Shown here: positions 24,909-33,384 of the stretch, piece by piece
Position numbering within the stretch: position 1 is the stretch's first letter
How the letters are laid out: every line of letters starts with the position of its first letter
Assembly (NCBI GenBank): GCA_031379665.1
Contig: JANNFI010000107.1
Coordinates: forward strand, 61,801 to 125,800
Direction of reading: 5' to 3'
Source: SZUA-254 sp031379665
Lineage (GTDB): Bacteria; Bacteroidota; Ignavibacteria; UBA10030; SZUA-254
Length of the DNA stretch: 64,000 nt
Translations under genes and position numbers: made by a program
Notes under the pieces: generated by a model
What the model was told of the DNA's origin: nothing
What the model saw: the letters and a program-made list of their open reading frames with translations, nothing else
Database searches by the model: none

Positions 24909-25286
24909 ATGAGCGAACACCAGGCCATCATCTTCATCATCTCCGTCATCGTCATCACACTCATGATCTGGGTGGGATTGGGCATGTTCATGGACGCTCA
25001 CCGGGCTTCACAGAAAGATGATTTCCTCTCCGCGATGAACGATATCGGAGCCTCCGCCGTGGCGTACCGGACAAAGCTCAGGTCGCTCGGCGGTGGAGGG
25101 GGCGAATACATCGGATTCAATTTGCCAACCAACCTCGCGTCTATCGACGCCGGTTCGATTTTCGCTGTCATCGAACCGAAAAGGATATTGATCGTCGGGC
25201 ATTCGCGACGCGGATACGGAACGATTTCAGCGGTCATCAACGACTCCGGCCTGGTGGGGAATATCAGCGTCGAAGGAGAATTTTAG
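24909..25286 (+). CDS. small single-pass membrane protein of unknown function
   Basis: I do not recognise this 125-residue protein. It has one N-terminal transmembrane segment (about residues 6-28, IIFIISVIVITLMIWVGLGM) with a short periplasmic or cytoplasmic start, then a soluble domain containing a glycine run (LGGGGGEYIGF) and a beta-rich C-terminus (SIFAVIEPKRILIVGHSRRGYG). The frame continues open upstream to 24741, but ATG 24909 with a weak GGAAC site starts at the membrane segment. It stops with TAG 59 bases before the next membrane-protein gene. Confidence 0.6.
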   Translation: MSEHQAIIFIISVIVITLMIWVGLGMFMDAHRASQKDDFLSAMNDIGASAVAYRTKLRSLGGGGGEYIGFNLPTNLASIDAGSIFAVIEPKRILIVGHSRRGYGTISAVINDSGLVGNISVEGEF

Positions 25287-25345
25287 GCCCCGCGTTATCC
25301 GTCGATCCCTATCCCCCACAATCCGAAATCACATCTCAGATCGCC

Positions 25346-25885
25346 GTGGTGTTCCCCGAAAAATTGAACGCGTTGCTTCTCGTCATCGGCCTGATCTTGG
25401 TGGTCCTTGGAAGACGCGTCTACCTCATCTCAATCGGGATACTCGGTTTCCTTGGCGGGCTCTACCTCTTCACGGCATTCCTCGGTACTGCGCACGACTG
25501 GCGTTCGTTGCTGTTCGCCCTCCTCCTCGGGACCGTAGGCTCGTTGCTGGCCTTCGCACTCCATAAGGCGGCCTGGATTTACGGCGGGTTTTGCGGCGGC
25601 GGCGTACTGCTCCTGTACTTCAGCGACGCAACAGGCGTCTGGCCGGTGGGTTCACCGGTCCTGCTCTTCCTCATCGGGGGGACCGTGGGAGCCATTCTCT
25701 TCCTGGCAATGCTCGATTGGGCTCTCATCCTGGTCACCACGCTGACGGGGTCGATTCTCATCGCCTATCAGAGCGGGCTCCGCGGTCCTGCGGGCCAGGC
25801 GATATTCGCCGCGTTGGTGATCCTTGGCCTGCTCGTCCAGCGGAGCGCCCTTCGGGGCGATCGCGCGGAAAAAAAGGACGGGTGA
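25346..25885 (+). CDS. multi-pass membrane protein (DUF4203/TMEM198-like)
   Basis: The 179-residue protein is almost entirely hydrophobic, with about six to seven predicted transmembrane segments and many glycines (ILGFLGGLYLF, YGGFCGGGVLLLY, LFLIGGTVGAILFL). That pattern resembles DUF4203/TMEM198-type proteins, whose function is unknown. Two tandem GTG codons (25346 and 25349) are the possible starts and no ATG fits. It follows the small membrane protein gene and converges on the ABC permease gene. Confidence 0.6.
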   Translation: MVFPEKLNALLLVIGLILVVLGRRVYLISIGILGFLGGLYLFTAFLGTAHDWRSLLFALLLGTVGSLLAFALHKAAWIYGGFCGGGVLLLYFSDATGVWPVGSPVLLFLIGGTVGAILFLAMLDWALILVTTLTGSILIAYQSGLRGPAGQAIFAALVILGLLVQRSALRGDRAEKKDG

Positions 25886-25914
25886 CGCCGGTGAGCGCCA
25901 GGGCCTGAGGCCGT

Positions 25915-26733
25915 CTACCCTCGGGACCGAAGGATGAACCTGGCCGCGGCGAAGACGGCGAAGACGACTCCGAGCATCGCCACGATGGACGAGCCCGCGG
26001 GAAAGTCGAACTGCAGGGCGAAGAGGATTCCCATCAGCGAGCCGGCAACGCTCACGACCATCGCCAGCGTCACCACGAGGCCCCTCGATTTCGCCACCAT
26101 GATTGCGGAGACGGGGGGGATGATCAGGTAGGAGAAGACCGGGATGACGCCCCCGGCCCTCACCGCAAAGACGATGGACACGCCGATCGAGAGGAAGAAG
26201 AGAAAATTCCAGAGCTTGAAGATCCCCGGCTGGCGTGTGGCGTCATCCTCGACACCCTCGGTCAACGCGAAAAATTTCTTCCTGAAGATGAAGTGGACGA
26301 CGCCCAGGAACCCGAACAACAGGACCATCGTTGTGATGCTCTCGGTGCTGACGGTGAAGAGGCTGCCAAAGAGGACTTCGCTGATGTCCGAATCGCCATG
26401 GGGTGATTTGGCAATGAGTAAAACGGTTGCCGCCGATGCCACCGCGTAGATGATGCCGATGACGGCCTCCTGCTTGAGCCGTTTGTCGTGGATGTTGATG
26501 AGCGAGAGGAAGAATGCGGCCACCATCGTGAAGGCCAGCGAGAAGAGCGTGGGGTCGTATTCGAAATAGTTGGCGATCGCGATTCCGAGCATCGATATCT
26601 GGCCGAGGGCCAGGTCGACGAAAACTATTCCCCGTCCGACCACGTGGACGCCGAGGTAGGAGAGGAAGATGCCAATCACCAGACTTACCTTGAGGGCGTT
26701 CAGGACGAAAGATTCAGAAAAAAACTCGAGCAT
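25915..26733 (-). CDS. metal ABC transporter permease (ZnuB/MntB-like)
   Basis: The 272-residue protein is an ABC-3-type permease for zinc or manganese uptake, with about eight to nine transmembrane helices. Typical features are VGRGIVFVDLALGQISMLGIAIA in the first third and YLIIPPVSAIMVAKSRG near residue 210. It follows the metal-binding lipoprotein-type gene by 15 bases on the same strand. No ATPase gene lies next to it; downstream is a convergent unrelated gene. The ATPase must be encoded elsewhere or be shared. Confidence 0.9.
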   Translation of the reverse strand: MLEFFSESFVLNALKVSLVIGIFLSYLGVHVVGRGIVFVDLALGQISMLGIAIANYFEYDPTLFSLAFTMVAAFFLSLINIHDKRLKQEAVIGIIYAVASAATVLLIAKSPHGDSDISEVLFGSLFTVSTESITTMVLLFGFLGVVHFIFRKKFFALTEGVEDDATRQPGIFKLWNFLFFLSIGVSIVFAVRAGGVIPVFSYLIIPPVSAIMVAKSRGLVVTLAMVVSVAGSLMGILFALQFDFPAGSSIVAMLGVVFAVFAAARFILRSRG

Positions 26734-26748
26734 CGGGTCCTCCGTTGA

Positions 26749-27687
26749 TCAGTGGTGTGGCGCCTGTGCGAAGGCCTTCAGGAGTGCCGTCACGTTGTAC
26801 TCGAACATGTCATAGTAGCTTTCCACCCCATCGAAGGCTCCAACCCCGGTGGCGAGCACGGCGATCTGCGCCCCGGTCTCCCTCGAGACAAGTTCAGCCG
26901 CGTCGAGCGTGAAGTAGGGGGATGTGATGACGATAGGGATCGACTTCGACCTGATCGTCGACATCACCTTCACGAGCTGGCTCGGAGTCGGGGGAATGCC
27001 AGGTTTCGGCTCGAGGAATCCCGCGATCGCGAAGCCGAAACGTTCCTCGAGGTATGGCCACTCGTTGTGGTAGGCGATCAGCGGGATGTCCTTGAGCGGT
27101 GCGAGCTTCTCTTTCCAGGACGTGGTCCTCCTGTCGATTTCCTCCTCGAACCGTTTGAGGTTCGCTGCGAAGTAATCGGCATTTTCCGGTGACACCTTCT
27201 GAAGGCCCTCGCAAATGGTTTTCGCCACCTGTTTGCCCCGCATCGGATCCATCCAGTAGTGGGGGTTCCCGAAGAGGTGGATGTCCCCCTGAGCCCGGTC
27301 GCTCGATGACGGCACCTGCAGGAGGTGGATGCCGGCCGAGGCGTCGACGTAACCATCCCCCCCAGGCTGGATCTTTCCGTTCCTCGAACTCTGGAGGAGA
27401 GATGGGACCCAACCCGACTCGAGATCGAGTCCGGTCGTGATGAAGAGGTCCGCCTTCGAGAGTTTCATGATGAAGCTGGGCTTCGGATCGACGAAGTGGG
27501 GATTCTGGTAACCAGTGGCGATGGCGAAGGCGTCGATTTTTTCGCCGCCGATCAATTCCGCGATGCTCCTGAACGTCGTGAGTGATGCCACGACCGTCAC
27601 CTTCTCCCCCGCCGTCGAAGAGGGGGGTGGCAGAGCGATGGCGAGGATAACGCAGAGGGGGATGCTGATCAAAACGAGTCTCATCAT
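26749..27687 (-). CDS. periplasmic metal-binding protein of an ABC importer (ZnuA-like)
   Basis: The 312-residue protein has a signal peptide (about residues 1-26) and a cluster A-I metal-binding fold. Probable ligands are H in NPHFVDPKP (about 64), H in GNPHYWMDP (about 143), and H in AYHNEWPYLEERFG (about 207), with an acidic fourth ligand near SPYFTLDAAEL. It lacks the long His-rich loop of high-capacity zinc proteins, so Zn or Mn cannot be decided. It lies between the porin-like gene and the permease gene in one operon and would deliver metal to that permease. Confidence 0.9.
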   Translation of the reverse strand: MMRLVLISIPLCVILAIALPPPSSTAGEKVTVVASLTTFRSIAELIGGEKIDAFAIATGYQNPHFVDPKPSFIMKLSKADLFITTGLDLESGWVPSLLQSSRNGKIQPGGDGYVDASAGIHLLQVPSSSDRAQGDIHLFGNPHYWMDPMRGKQVAKTICEGLQKVSPENADYFAANLKRFEEEIDRRTTSWKEKLAPLKDIPLIAYHNEWPYLEERFGFAIAGFLEPKPGIPPTPSQLVKVMSTIRSKSIPIVITSPYFTLDAAELVSRETGAQIAVLATGVGAFDGVESYYDMFEYNVTALLKAFAQAPHH

Positions 27688-27723
27688 GCGGATCTCCTGG
27701 TAGATTCTGTTATTCTTCGTGCG

Positions 27724-28773
27724 TCAGTACTGGTGCCCACCGTGTGCCCCGATGACGAACACCCATCGGAGCGTGAATTCGGTGTTGTCGGCGGCGATGT
27801 TTCCCTCGAAATGACGCCCCCCCAGCTCGATCTTCTGAAATTCCGTGGCGTACCAGCCGAGGGTGGTGGAATACCCACGTTCCAGCACGCCTTCGTACTG
27901 CGGTAGTTCCGAATAGTCGACCTTGCCTGTTAGAAACCAACGTTCTCCCACCTGATAGGAGAGGAAGGAATAGAACCCGAACGATCGTAGGTTTCCCCCA
28001 TCCTCCGTGCCGTACCTGGCGATGAAGATTTCCGATTGCCAGGTCAGTGACTTATACCTGTTGAGTTGAAGCGGTTTCCACTTCAACGTGAGGTCCGCTG
28101 CGCCGAGCACCGATGTTTTCTGGTCTTGGTTTGGACCGGACATTCCTGATAGGCCAAGCTCCAGGGTGGAATTTTCATCGATATCCCAGAAATTCTTGAG
28201 GTGGACGAGGTACAGGTACCTGTCGGCGTCAGGGCGGCTGAAGAGTGGGCTCTCCAGCGGAACGTTCGACGCCTCGAGCTCGATTTCCTGGTAAAAATTC
28301 CAGGGATTCGGGATAAGCCAACTGAGGGATATCCCGTCATCGATGAGGCCCTCATCGCCGAAAATGGCCGTGCTGGCCAGTGGGACGTCGCTGAATGGGA
28401 GCGCGTGTGGATGGACGGGGTTCAGTCGCCCGACCGGCAGCCGAAACCTACCCACACGCGCCCTCAAATCGACCGGGAGAGAGAGGGTCGTGAGGTAGGC
28501 TTCTTCCAGCCCAGCGGCATATTCCCCTTCAGGTGTCCTGGCGAACGATATGAAAACATCGGCTTTTGCGTACGGATCGATTGAGGAAATTAGTGATAAT
28601 TCGGCTTCCTCAAACTGGAAGTTGAATTTTCTCGCAGCGGTATCCAGGTACACCCCTCGCATATCGCCGATGAGACTCACGGACGGATTCATGAGGGCGC
28701 CCGACACAGGCCCGGTCTGGGCCAGGAGCGCCAGGGGGGTAAAAAAACAGAGGAGTAGGTTTAAAATTCTCAT
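27724..28773 (-). CDS. outer-membrane porin-like beta-barrel protein of a metal operon
   Basis: The 349-residue protein has a signal peptide (about 1-19, ending LLAQ) and alternating aromatic/polar strands throughout, ending with the beta strand FTLRWVFVIGAHGGHQY. The pattern RARVGRFRLPVGRLNPVHPHALPF resembles OprO/P-like and related porins. It contains several histidines at the C-terminus. It is the first gene of an operon with a metal-binding protein and permease, suggesting it brings the metal across the outer membrane. A GAGGTGGCG ribosome-binding site precedes ATG 28773. No TonB box is seen, so passive diffusion is more likely than active uptake. Confidence 0.75.
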   Translation of the reverse strand: MRILNLLLCFFTPLALLAQTGPVSGALMNPSVSLIGDMRGVYLDTAARKFNFQFEEAELSLISSIDPYAKADVFISFARTPEGEYAAGLEEAYLTTLSLPVDLRARVGRFRLPVGRLNPVHPHALPFSDVPLASTAIFGDEGLIDDGISLSWLIPNPWNFYQEIELEASNVPLESPLFSRPDADRYLYLVHLKNFWDIDENSTLELGLSGMSGPNQDQKTSVLGAADLTLKWKPLQLNRYKSLTWQSEIFIARYGTEDGGNLRSFGFYSFLSYQVGERWFLTGKVDYSELPQYEGVLERGYSTTLGWYATEFQKIELGGRHFEGNIAADNTEFTLRWVFVIGAHGGHQY

Positions 28774-28804
28774 TCGCCACCTCGAAAGTTCCCGTGATTG
28801 ACGA

Positions 28805-28822
28805 TACCGGACTACACCGGTA
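28805..28822. promoter_or_regulatory. candidate operator: 18-bp dyad upstream of the metal operon
   Basis: TACCGG-N6-CCGGTA is a perfect 6+6 inverted repeat placed 32 to 49 bases upstream of the porin-like ATG, in the promoter region. Metal regulators of the Fur/Zur or MntR type bind dyads of similar size, but the sequence does not match a consensus I know. Confidence 0.4.
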
Positions 28823-28829
28823 CTGCCTG

Positions 28830-29177
28830 TTAAACGTTGACCGATACGGGAGAGGCGGGGGGGGAGCGGTCTTTTAATCGGGAGAGTGGGTTAGAGGAAA
28901 CGGGTATCTCACTCTGGAGAAAGGAGATATCAGTATAATCCGGAAGTATCATCGAGACGGCGCGCACCTCGCGGACGCCATAGATCAGAAGGCGGGCACA
29001 GAGATCACACCGGTTATCCACAGTGAGGTTTGTGATGTCCGCCGCCTGTGATATCTCCAGCAGGGTATCGCCGCCGTTCCAATTCGGGTGATGATGGAAC
29101 GAGATTGCCAGTGGGATGAAGAGGGCCAGGAGGCTGCTCAACAGGAGGATGCCCGATATCGATACAAGACGGAGCAT
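28830..29177 (-). CDS. small exported His/Cys-containing protein
   Basis: The 115-residue product has an N-terminal hydrophobic stretch (about residues 2-28) and then FHHHPNW, and a CDLCARL pair about 35 residues later. A HHH plus CxxC layout is seen in some small metal-related exported proteins (for example DUF2946-like), but I cannot assign a family with confidence. ATG 29177 is used; a GTG nine codons upstream is possible. It sits just upstream of the porin/metal-binding protein/permease operon on the same strand, separated by the dyad site, and may belong to metal handling. Confidence 0.55.
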   Translation of the reverse strand: MLRLVSISGILLLSSLLALFIPLAISFHHHPNWNGGDTLLEISQAADITNLTVDNRCDLCARLLIYGVREVRAVSMILPDYTDISFLQSEIPVSSNPLSRLKDRSPPASPVSVNV

Positions 29178-29277
29178 TGTTGAAGGTAGTGAAAAACGGT
29201 ACACAGCGCAAATTTCTTTGACGCCTCATCTTCCCCACCCCGGACTCGAAGGCATCCTGTCGCCGATCAATCTCGAA

Positions 29278-29306
29278 TTGATTATCGACCGGTAAAATGA
29301 TATATT
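29278..29306 (+). promoter_or_regulatory. sigma-70-like promoter for the SDR-mutS2-purL operon
   Basis: TTG (29278-29280) precedes TATATT (29301-29306) by exactly 20 bases. The expected start near 29313 leaves about 15 bases before GTG 29328. Confidence 0.6.
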
Positions 29307-29327
29307 CATTCAATTTTTTGGGCTCTG

Positions 29328-30032
29328 GTGCAGCTAGAAGGGAAAACCATCCTCATCACGGGCGGAACCGGCGATCTCGGACGGGTTGTCGTCCGTCGGT
29401 TCGTTCAGGAGGGGGCGAAAGTCTTTTTAACGACGCGGGGCAGACTCCCCGTGGGAACCTTTCCACCGGCGATGGCACGGAAACTCAACCCGGTAAAAAC
29501 CGATGTGACCGATGAAAAAAGCGTTGATGCCCTCTTTTCCATCATCGCAGGAAAAGCGGGGAGGGCGGACGTCCTGGTGAATACGGTGGGAGGATACGGT
29601 GGCGGGCGGACGATCGCGAAAACAGAGGTAGGGGAATGGGACAGTATGATGGAGTTAAACCTGAAATCCGTTTTCCTTTGCTCACGTGCCTTCCTCCGGC
29701 AAAAAGGGATCGGTGAATATGGCAGGATTTTTAACATTTCAGCGCAAACCGTATACAGACCATCCAGAAACCGGGCAGCGTATGCAATCGCCAAAGGGGG
29801 CGTTGCGACTTTCACGACACTCCTCGGCGAGGAATTACGGGGCGGTTCCGTCACCGTTAACGCATTAGCTCCGAGCATCCTCGATACGCCCGCGAACAGG
29901 AAAGCGATGCCCGGGGAGGATTTTTCGACCTGGGTCAATCCCGGCGAACTTGCCGACGAGATGATTCATCTTTGCAGACCCGGCGCCACCGCGATTAACG
30001 GGGCCGTGATTCCAATTTTTGGAGGAGTATAA
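29328..30032 (+). CDS. short-chain dehydrogenase/reductase
   Basis: The 234-residue protein is a classical NAD(P)-binding SDR: TGGTGDLG (about 11-18) for the cofactor, NTVGGYGG in place of the usual NNAG, the catalytic serine in NISAQT, and YAIAK with Tyr and Lys. The C-terminus GAVIPIFGGV matches the fold. The substrate is unknown. It starts with GTG, since no ATG is available; a promoter lies just upstream. Six bases separate it from yqeY, opening a seven-gene + strand operon. Confidence 0.88.
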   Translation: MQLEGKTILITGGTGDLGRVVVRRFVQEGAKVFLTTRGRLPVGTFPPAMARKLNPVKTDVTDEKSVDALFSIIAGKAGRADVLVNTVGGYGGGRTIAKTEVGEWDSMMELNLKSVFLCSRAFLRQKGIGEYGRIFNISAQTVYRPSRNRAAYAIAKGGVATFTTLLGEELRGGSVTVNALAPSILDTPANRKAMPGEDFSTWVNPGELADEMIHLCRPGATAINGAVIPIFGGV

Positions 30033-30038
30033 AACCGG

Positions 30039-30509
30039 ATGTCGCTCAGCGATAAGATTTCCACCGAAATTTCGAAGGCGTTAAAGGCCGGAGAGAAGAT
30101 CCGATTGGAGACGCTCAGGACGGTCCTCGCCGCCCTGAAGGAGAAAACCGTCGAGAGACGGCCCCAGGGACCGATCTCCGAGGAGGACGAGCTCGGCGTG
30201 TTGATGCAGGCCGCCAAGAAGCGTCGGGAGGCAGCCGATATCTTCGCCCAGCACGGGAGGAAGGACCTCGCCTCGCTCGAGGAAGAGGAGCTCCTGATTA
30301 TCCAGGAGTATCTCCCCAAACCGATGGCCGCCGAGGAACTGCGGGCGATCGTCGTCCGGGTGATTTCGGCCGTGGGTGCGGCGGGACCGAAGGACTTCGG
30401 CAAGGTGATGCCGATGGTGATGAAGGAAGTGAAGGGTAAAATCGACGGGAAACTGGTTCAATTAACAGTCAAAACTCTCCTGGAAGGGACTGAACATGGT
30501 GCTCATTGA
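30039..30509 (+). CDS. GatB/YqeY-domain protein
   Basis: The 156-residue protein is a YqeY-family protein, homologous to the tRNA-binding tail of GatB. The conserved elements are the LRTVLAALKEK helix, a KKRREAADIF segment, ELLIIQEYLPKPM and DFGKVMPMVMKEVKGKIDG. YqeY is thought to act on tRNA or aminoacyl-tRNA, but its role is uncertain. Its end overlaps cvpA by 14 bases. Confidence 0.9.
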   Translation: MSLSDKISTEISKALKAGEKIRLETLRTVLAALKEKTVERRPQGPISEEDELGVLMQAAKKRREAADIFAQHGRKDLASLEEEELLIIQEYLPKPMAAEELRAIVVRVISAVGAAGPKDFGKVMPMVMKEVKGKIDGKLVQLTVKTLLEGTEHGAH

Positions 30510-31029
30510 TCTGCTCGTCGTCCTCATCCTGATCGCTTCGACGATCCTGGGTATCAAGGATGGTTTCTTCAAAAAAGTGTTCGGTGTCTTGGGGTTCTGG
30601 GCGGGATTCGTGCTTGCCACGAAGTATATGGGCATCGTGGCGGCGTGGCTCATTTCCTGGCTAGAGATGGAGAGCGACACGGCGCACATACTCGGTTACG
30701 CGATCATCTTCACCGTGGTAGTTGTCGGTGTCAACCTTGGGTACCGTTGGTTCGGGCAAACGGGGAAGGAAACCCTTTCGCCGAAGTCCCGCATCGCCGG
30801 CGGACTCTTCGGCTTCGGGGAAGGACTCGTCCTGGCCAGTCTTCTGCTGCTCGGCATGTCGATTTTCGGAGAGCCCGACGATCGGACCCAACGCGAGTCT
30901 GTGTTCTATTACTCCCTCATCACCGTTGCGCCTGACGTCTTCGATTACTCGCTCTCGTGGATGTCCTCGGGCGCCGAGTTCGCTGATGAAATCAAAGGGA
31001 AGTTCGGGAACTTCACAATCCCCAGGTAG
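30496..31029 (+). CDS. CvpA family membrane protein
   Basis: The 177-residue protein has four hydrophobic segments and the CvpA-like beginning VLIDLLVVLILIASTILGIKDGFFKKVF, followed by FWAGFVLATKY. CvpA proteins are linked to colicin V production and to stress or purine-related phenotypes in proteobacteria; the mechanism is unknown. It starts within yqeY and stops 9 bases before mutS2. In many genomes cvpA neighbours mutS2, as here. Confidence 0.88.
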   Translation: MVLIDLLVVLILIASTILGIKDGFFKKVFGVLGFWAGFVLATKYMGIVAAWLISWLEMESDTAHILGYAIIFTVVVVGVNLGYRWFGQTGKETLSPKSRIAGGLFGFGEGLVLASLLLLGMSIFGEPDDRTQRESVFYYSLITVAPDVFDYSLSWMSSGAEFADEIKGKFGNFTIPR

Positions 31030-31038
31030 TACTCTTCA

Positions 31039-33384
31039 ATGAGAGAGTTCCTCTCCTCACTCACCAAGGTCGAATTCGACAAGGTCCGTCAGCGCATCGG
31101 GGGTTACCTCCAGACCCCGATGGGGCACGATCATCTTGAAGCCATCCATCCCCGGACCGATGAGCAGTGGATTCGGGCGGAACTCGGCCTCACCTCAGAA
31201 ATGAAACGATTGATCGCGGAGGGGACGCCGGTACCGGTGCGAAATCTCTCCGACACGAGGAGTGCGCTGCAACGGGCAACCATCGTCGATTTTATCCTGC
31301 CCGCCACCGACCTGCTCTCCATCGCCCACCTTGCCGCCAATTCACGTGAACTCAAATCGTTTTTCGCCGGCAGGGCATCGGAATATCCGGGACTCGCCTC
31401 ATTGGTCGAGCCTCTGACAATCGACAAGATCATCGAGTATAACATTCTCAGGGCCATCGACGAGGAAGGGAGGGTCACCGACGGGGCCAGCCAGGTGCTT
31501 GCCACGATCAGGCGTTCCATCCGGAGGAAAGGCGAGGCCCTCCGGTCGCAGATGGAATCGATCCTCGGCGCGTTGCACAAGAAGGGAATCACGCAGGAGG
31601 AGTTGATCACCACCCGGGACGGTCGACTCGTCATCCCGGTCCGTTCGGAATACAAAAACCAGGTTCCGGGGTTCATCCACAGCATCTCCGCCAGTGGCGC
31701 GACCGCGTTCATCGAGCCCACGCAGACGCTCGAGATGAACAATGACATACGGACGCTCGAGAGCCAGGAGCACCAGGAGATCGCCAGAATCCTGAAGGAA
31801 CTGACCGCCCAGGTGCGAGGGGCGATCCCGTCCCTGACAGCGAACATCGGCGTCATAGGGCGGATCGATTTTCTCAACGCGAAAGGCCGATACTCGATTG
31901 AAATCGGGGGCAACGAACCGCGCCTGAACGCTGTGATGCGTTTGAAATTGCATGGCGCGATCCATCCGCTTCTCCTCTCGAAACATCGACGGAGTGACAT
32001 CTCTCCGCTCGCTATCGACGCGGGAGAACACTTCAATACGCTCATCATTTCGGGCCCGAATGCGGGGGGGAAGTCGGTCGCAATGAAGACGGTCGGTCTC
32101 CTGGCTGTGATGGCACAGGCGGGGTGTCATATCCCGGCATCCCCGGATTCAGACCTCTGCATTTTCTCTGAGATTTTCGTCGAGATGGGCGACGAACAGT
32201 CGATCGAAAACGACTTGAGTACATTCAGCTCCCATCTGAAAAACCTGAAAATAATACTGGAAAATGTGACATCGGGGAGCCTCGTCCTGGTGGACGAGAT
32301 TGGAAATGGAACTGATCCGGTCCTCGGCTCAGCCATCGGAATCGCCGTGTTGGAACGATTGAGCGCAGTCAATTGCCTGACGATCGTCACCTCACACCAC
32401 AGCGCGTTCAAAACAGTCGGTTTTGAACATGAACGGATGGAGAACGCGGGAATGGGGTTCGATTCAGAATCCCTGGCACCAAATTATCGATTGTCGGTCG
32501 GCCGTCCCGGTAACAGTTATGCACTGGAGATAGCGAAGAACCTCGACTTCCCAGAACCGGTCCTGCAACGGTCGTTCGAACTAGCTGGCGAAGAGAGTGT
32601 CAAATTGTCAGAATATCTCATCCGGTTCGAAGAACGGACACAACAGCTCGAGAAAACCTTGGCTCGGGCTGAAGGGAAGGAGAAGCGAGCTACCGAGATA
32701 ATCAACTCCTACGAAGAGCGATTACACAATGCACATCAAGAGGTTAAAGCCATCCGTTCGCGTGCTGAGACAGATGTAAACCAACTCATCGACGATGTGA
32801 AGCGGAGGGTGGAGAGCCTGGTGAAGGAAATACGCGAGAGCGATGCCGACAGGGAGGTGGTCCGAAAGGTCAGGAAGGAAATAATCACGTTAAAAACAGA
32901 TCATCCCATTCCTGAGGAAATAAATGTAAAAAAGCCGATCGGACGTGTAGAGCCGGGCATGCTGGTGAAAATCCGCGGAACGGAAATGGCAGGCGAGATC
33001 ATTGAAGTGATCGATTCGAAAAAGGTCGTTCTGGAGTCCGCCGGCAAGCGCGTGATCGCCTCAATCAACAGTCTCGAAATTACTCGAGACATACCGCAGG
33101 TATCGCCTTCACAGAAAGACTTTATTGATTATTCAAAGGTTTCAAATGAGGTAGATCTCCGCGGCCTGTATGGCGATGAATCGGTCGAGATTTTGGATAA
33201 ATTCGTTGACAAGGCGGTCCTCCTAAGGTTGACTAAAATTCGGATCATCCACGGTAAAGGGAAAGGCGCTCTCAGGAAACGGGTCGATGAGTATCTGGCA
33301 AAAAACAAGAATGTCGCCTCTTACCAACTCGGTGAATGGAATGAGGGAGGCGGTGGCGTAACTGTAGCCATTCTTAACGAATGA
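31039..33384 (+). CDS. mutS2: endonuclease MutS2
   Basis: The 781-residue protein is MutS2, a Smr-containing MutS homologue that limits recombination or rescues collided ribosomes. The ATPase core has Walker A SGPNAGGKSVAMKT (about residues 337-350) and Walker B LVLVDEIGNGTDP (about 414-426). The C-terminal Smr domain begins at VDLRGLYGDESVEILD (about 707) and contains RIIHGKGKGALR, the H-G-x-G core. A coiled-coil linker (about 530-620) joins the parts. Its stop overlaps the accC start by four bases. Confidence 0.95.
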   Translation: MREFLSSLTKVEFDKVRQRIGGYLQTPMGHDHLEAIHPRTDEQWIRAELGLTSEMKRLIAEGTPVPVRNLSDTRSALQRATIVDFILPATDLLSIAHLAANSRELKSFFAGRASEYPGLASLVEPLTIDKIIEYNILRAIDEEGRVTDGASQVLATIRRSIRRKGEALRSQMESILGALHKKGITQEELITTRDGRLVIPVRSEYKNQVPGFIHSISASGATAFIEPTQTLEMNNDIRTLESQEHQEIARILKELTAQVRGAIPSLTANIGVIGRIDFLNAKGRYSIEIGGNEPRLNAVMRLKLHGAIHPLLLSKHRRSDISPLAIDAGEHFNTLIISGPNAGGKSVAMKTVGLLAVMAQAGCHIPASPDSDLCIFSEIFVEMGDEQSIENDLSTFSSHLKNLKIILENVTSGSLVLVDEIGNGTDPVLGSAIGIAVLERLSAVNCLTIVTSHHSAFKTVGFEHERMENAGMGFDSESLAPNYRLSVGRPGNSYALEIAKNLDFPEPVLQRSFELAGEESVKLSEYLIRFEERTQQLEKTLARAEGKEKRATEIINSYEERLHNAHQEVKAIRSRAETDVNQLIDDVKRRVESLVKEIRESDADREVVRKVRKEIITLKTDHPIPEEINVKKPIGRVEPGMLVKIRGTEMAGEIIEVIDSKKVVLESAGKRVIASINSLEITRDIPQVSPSQKDFIDYSKVSNEVDLRGLYGDESVEILDKFVDKAVLLRLTKIRIIHGKGKGALRKRVDEYLAKNKNVASYQLGEWNEGGGGVTVAILNE

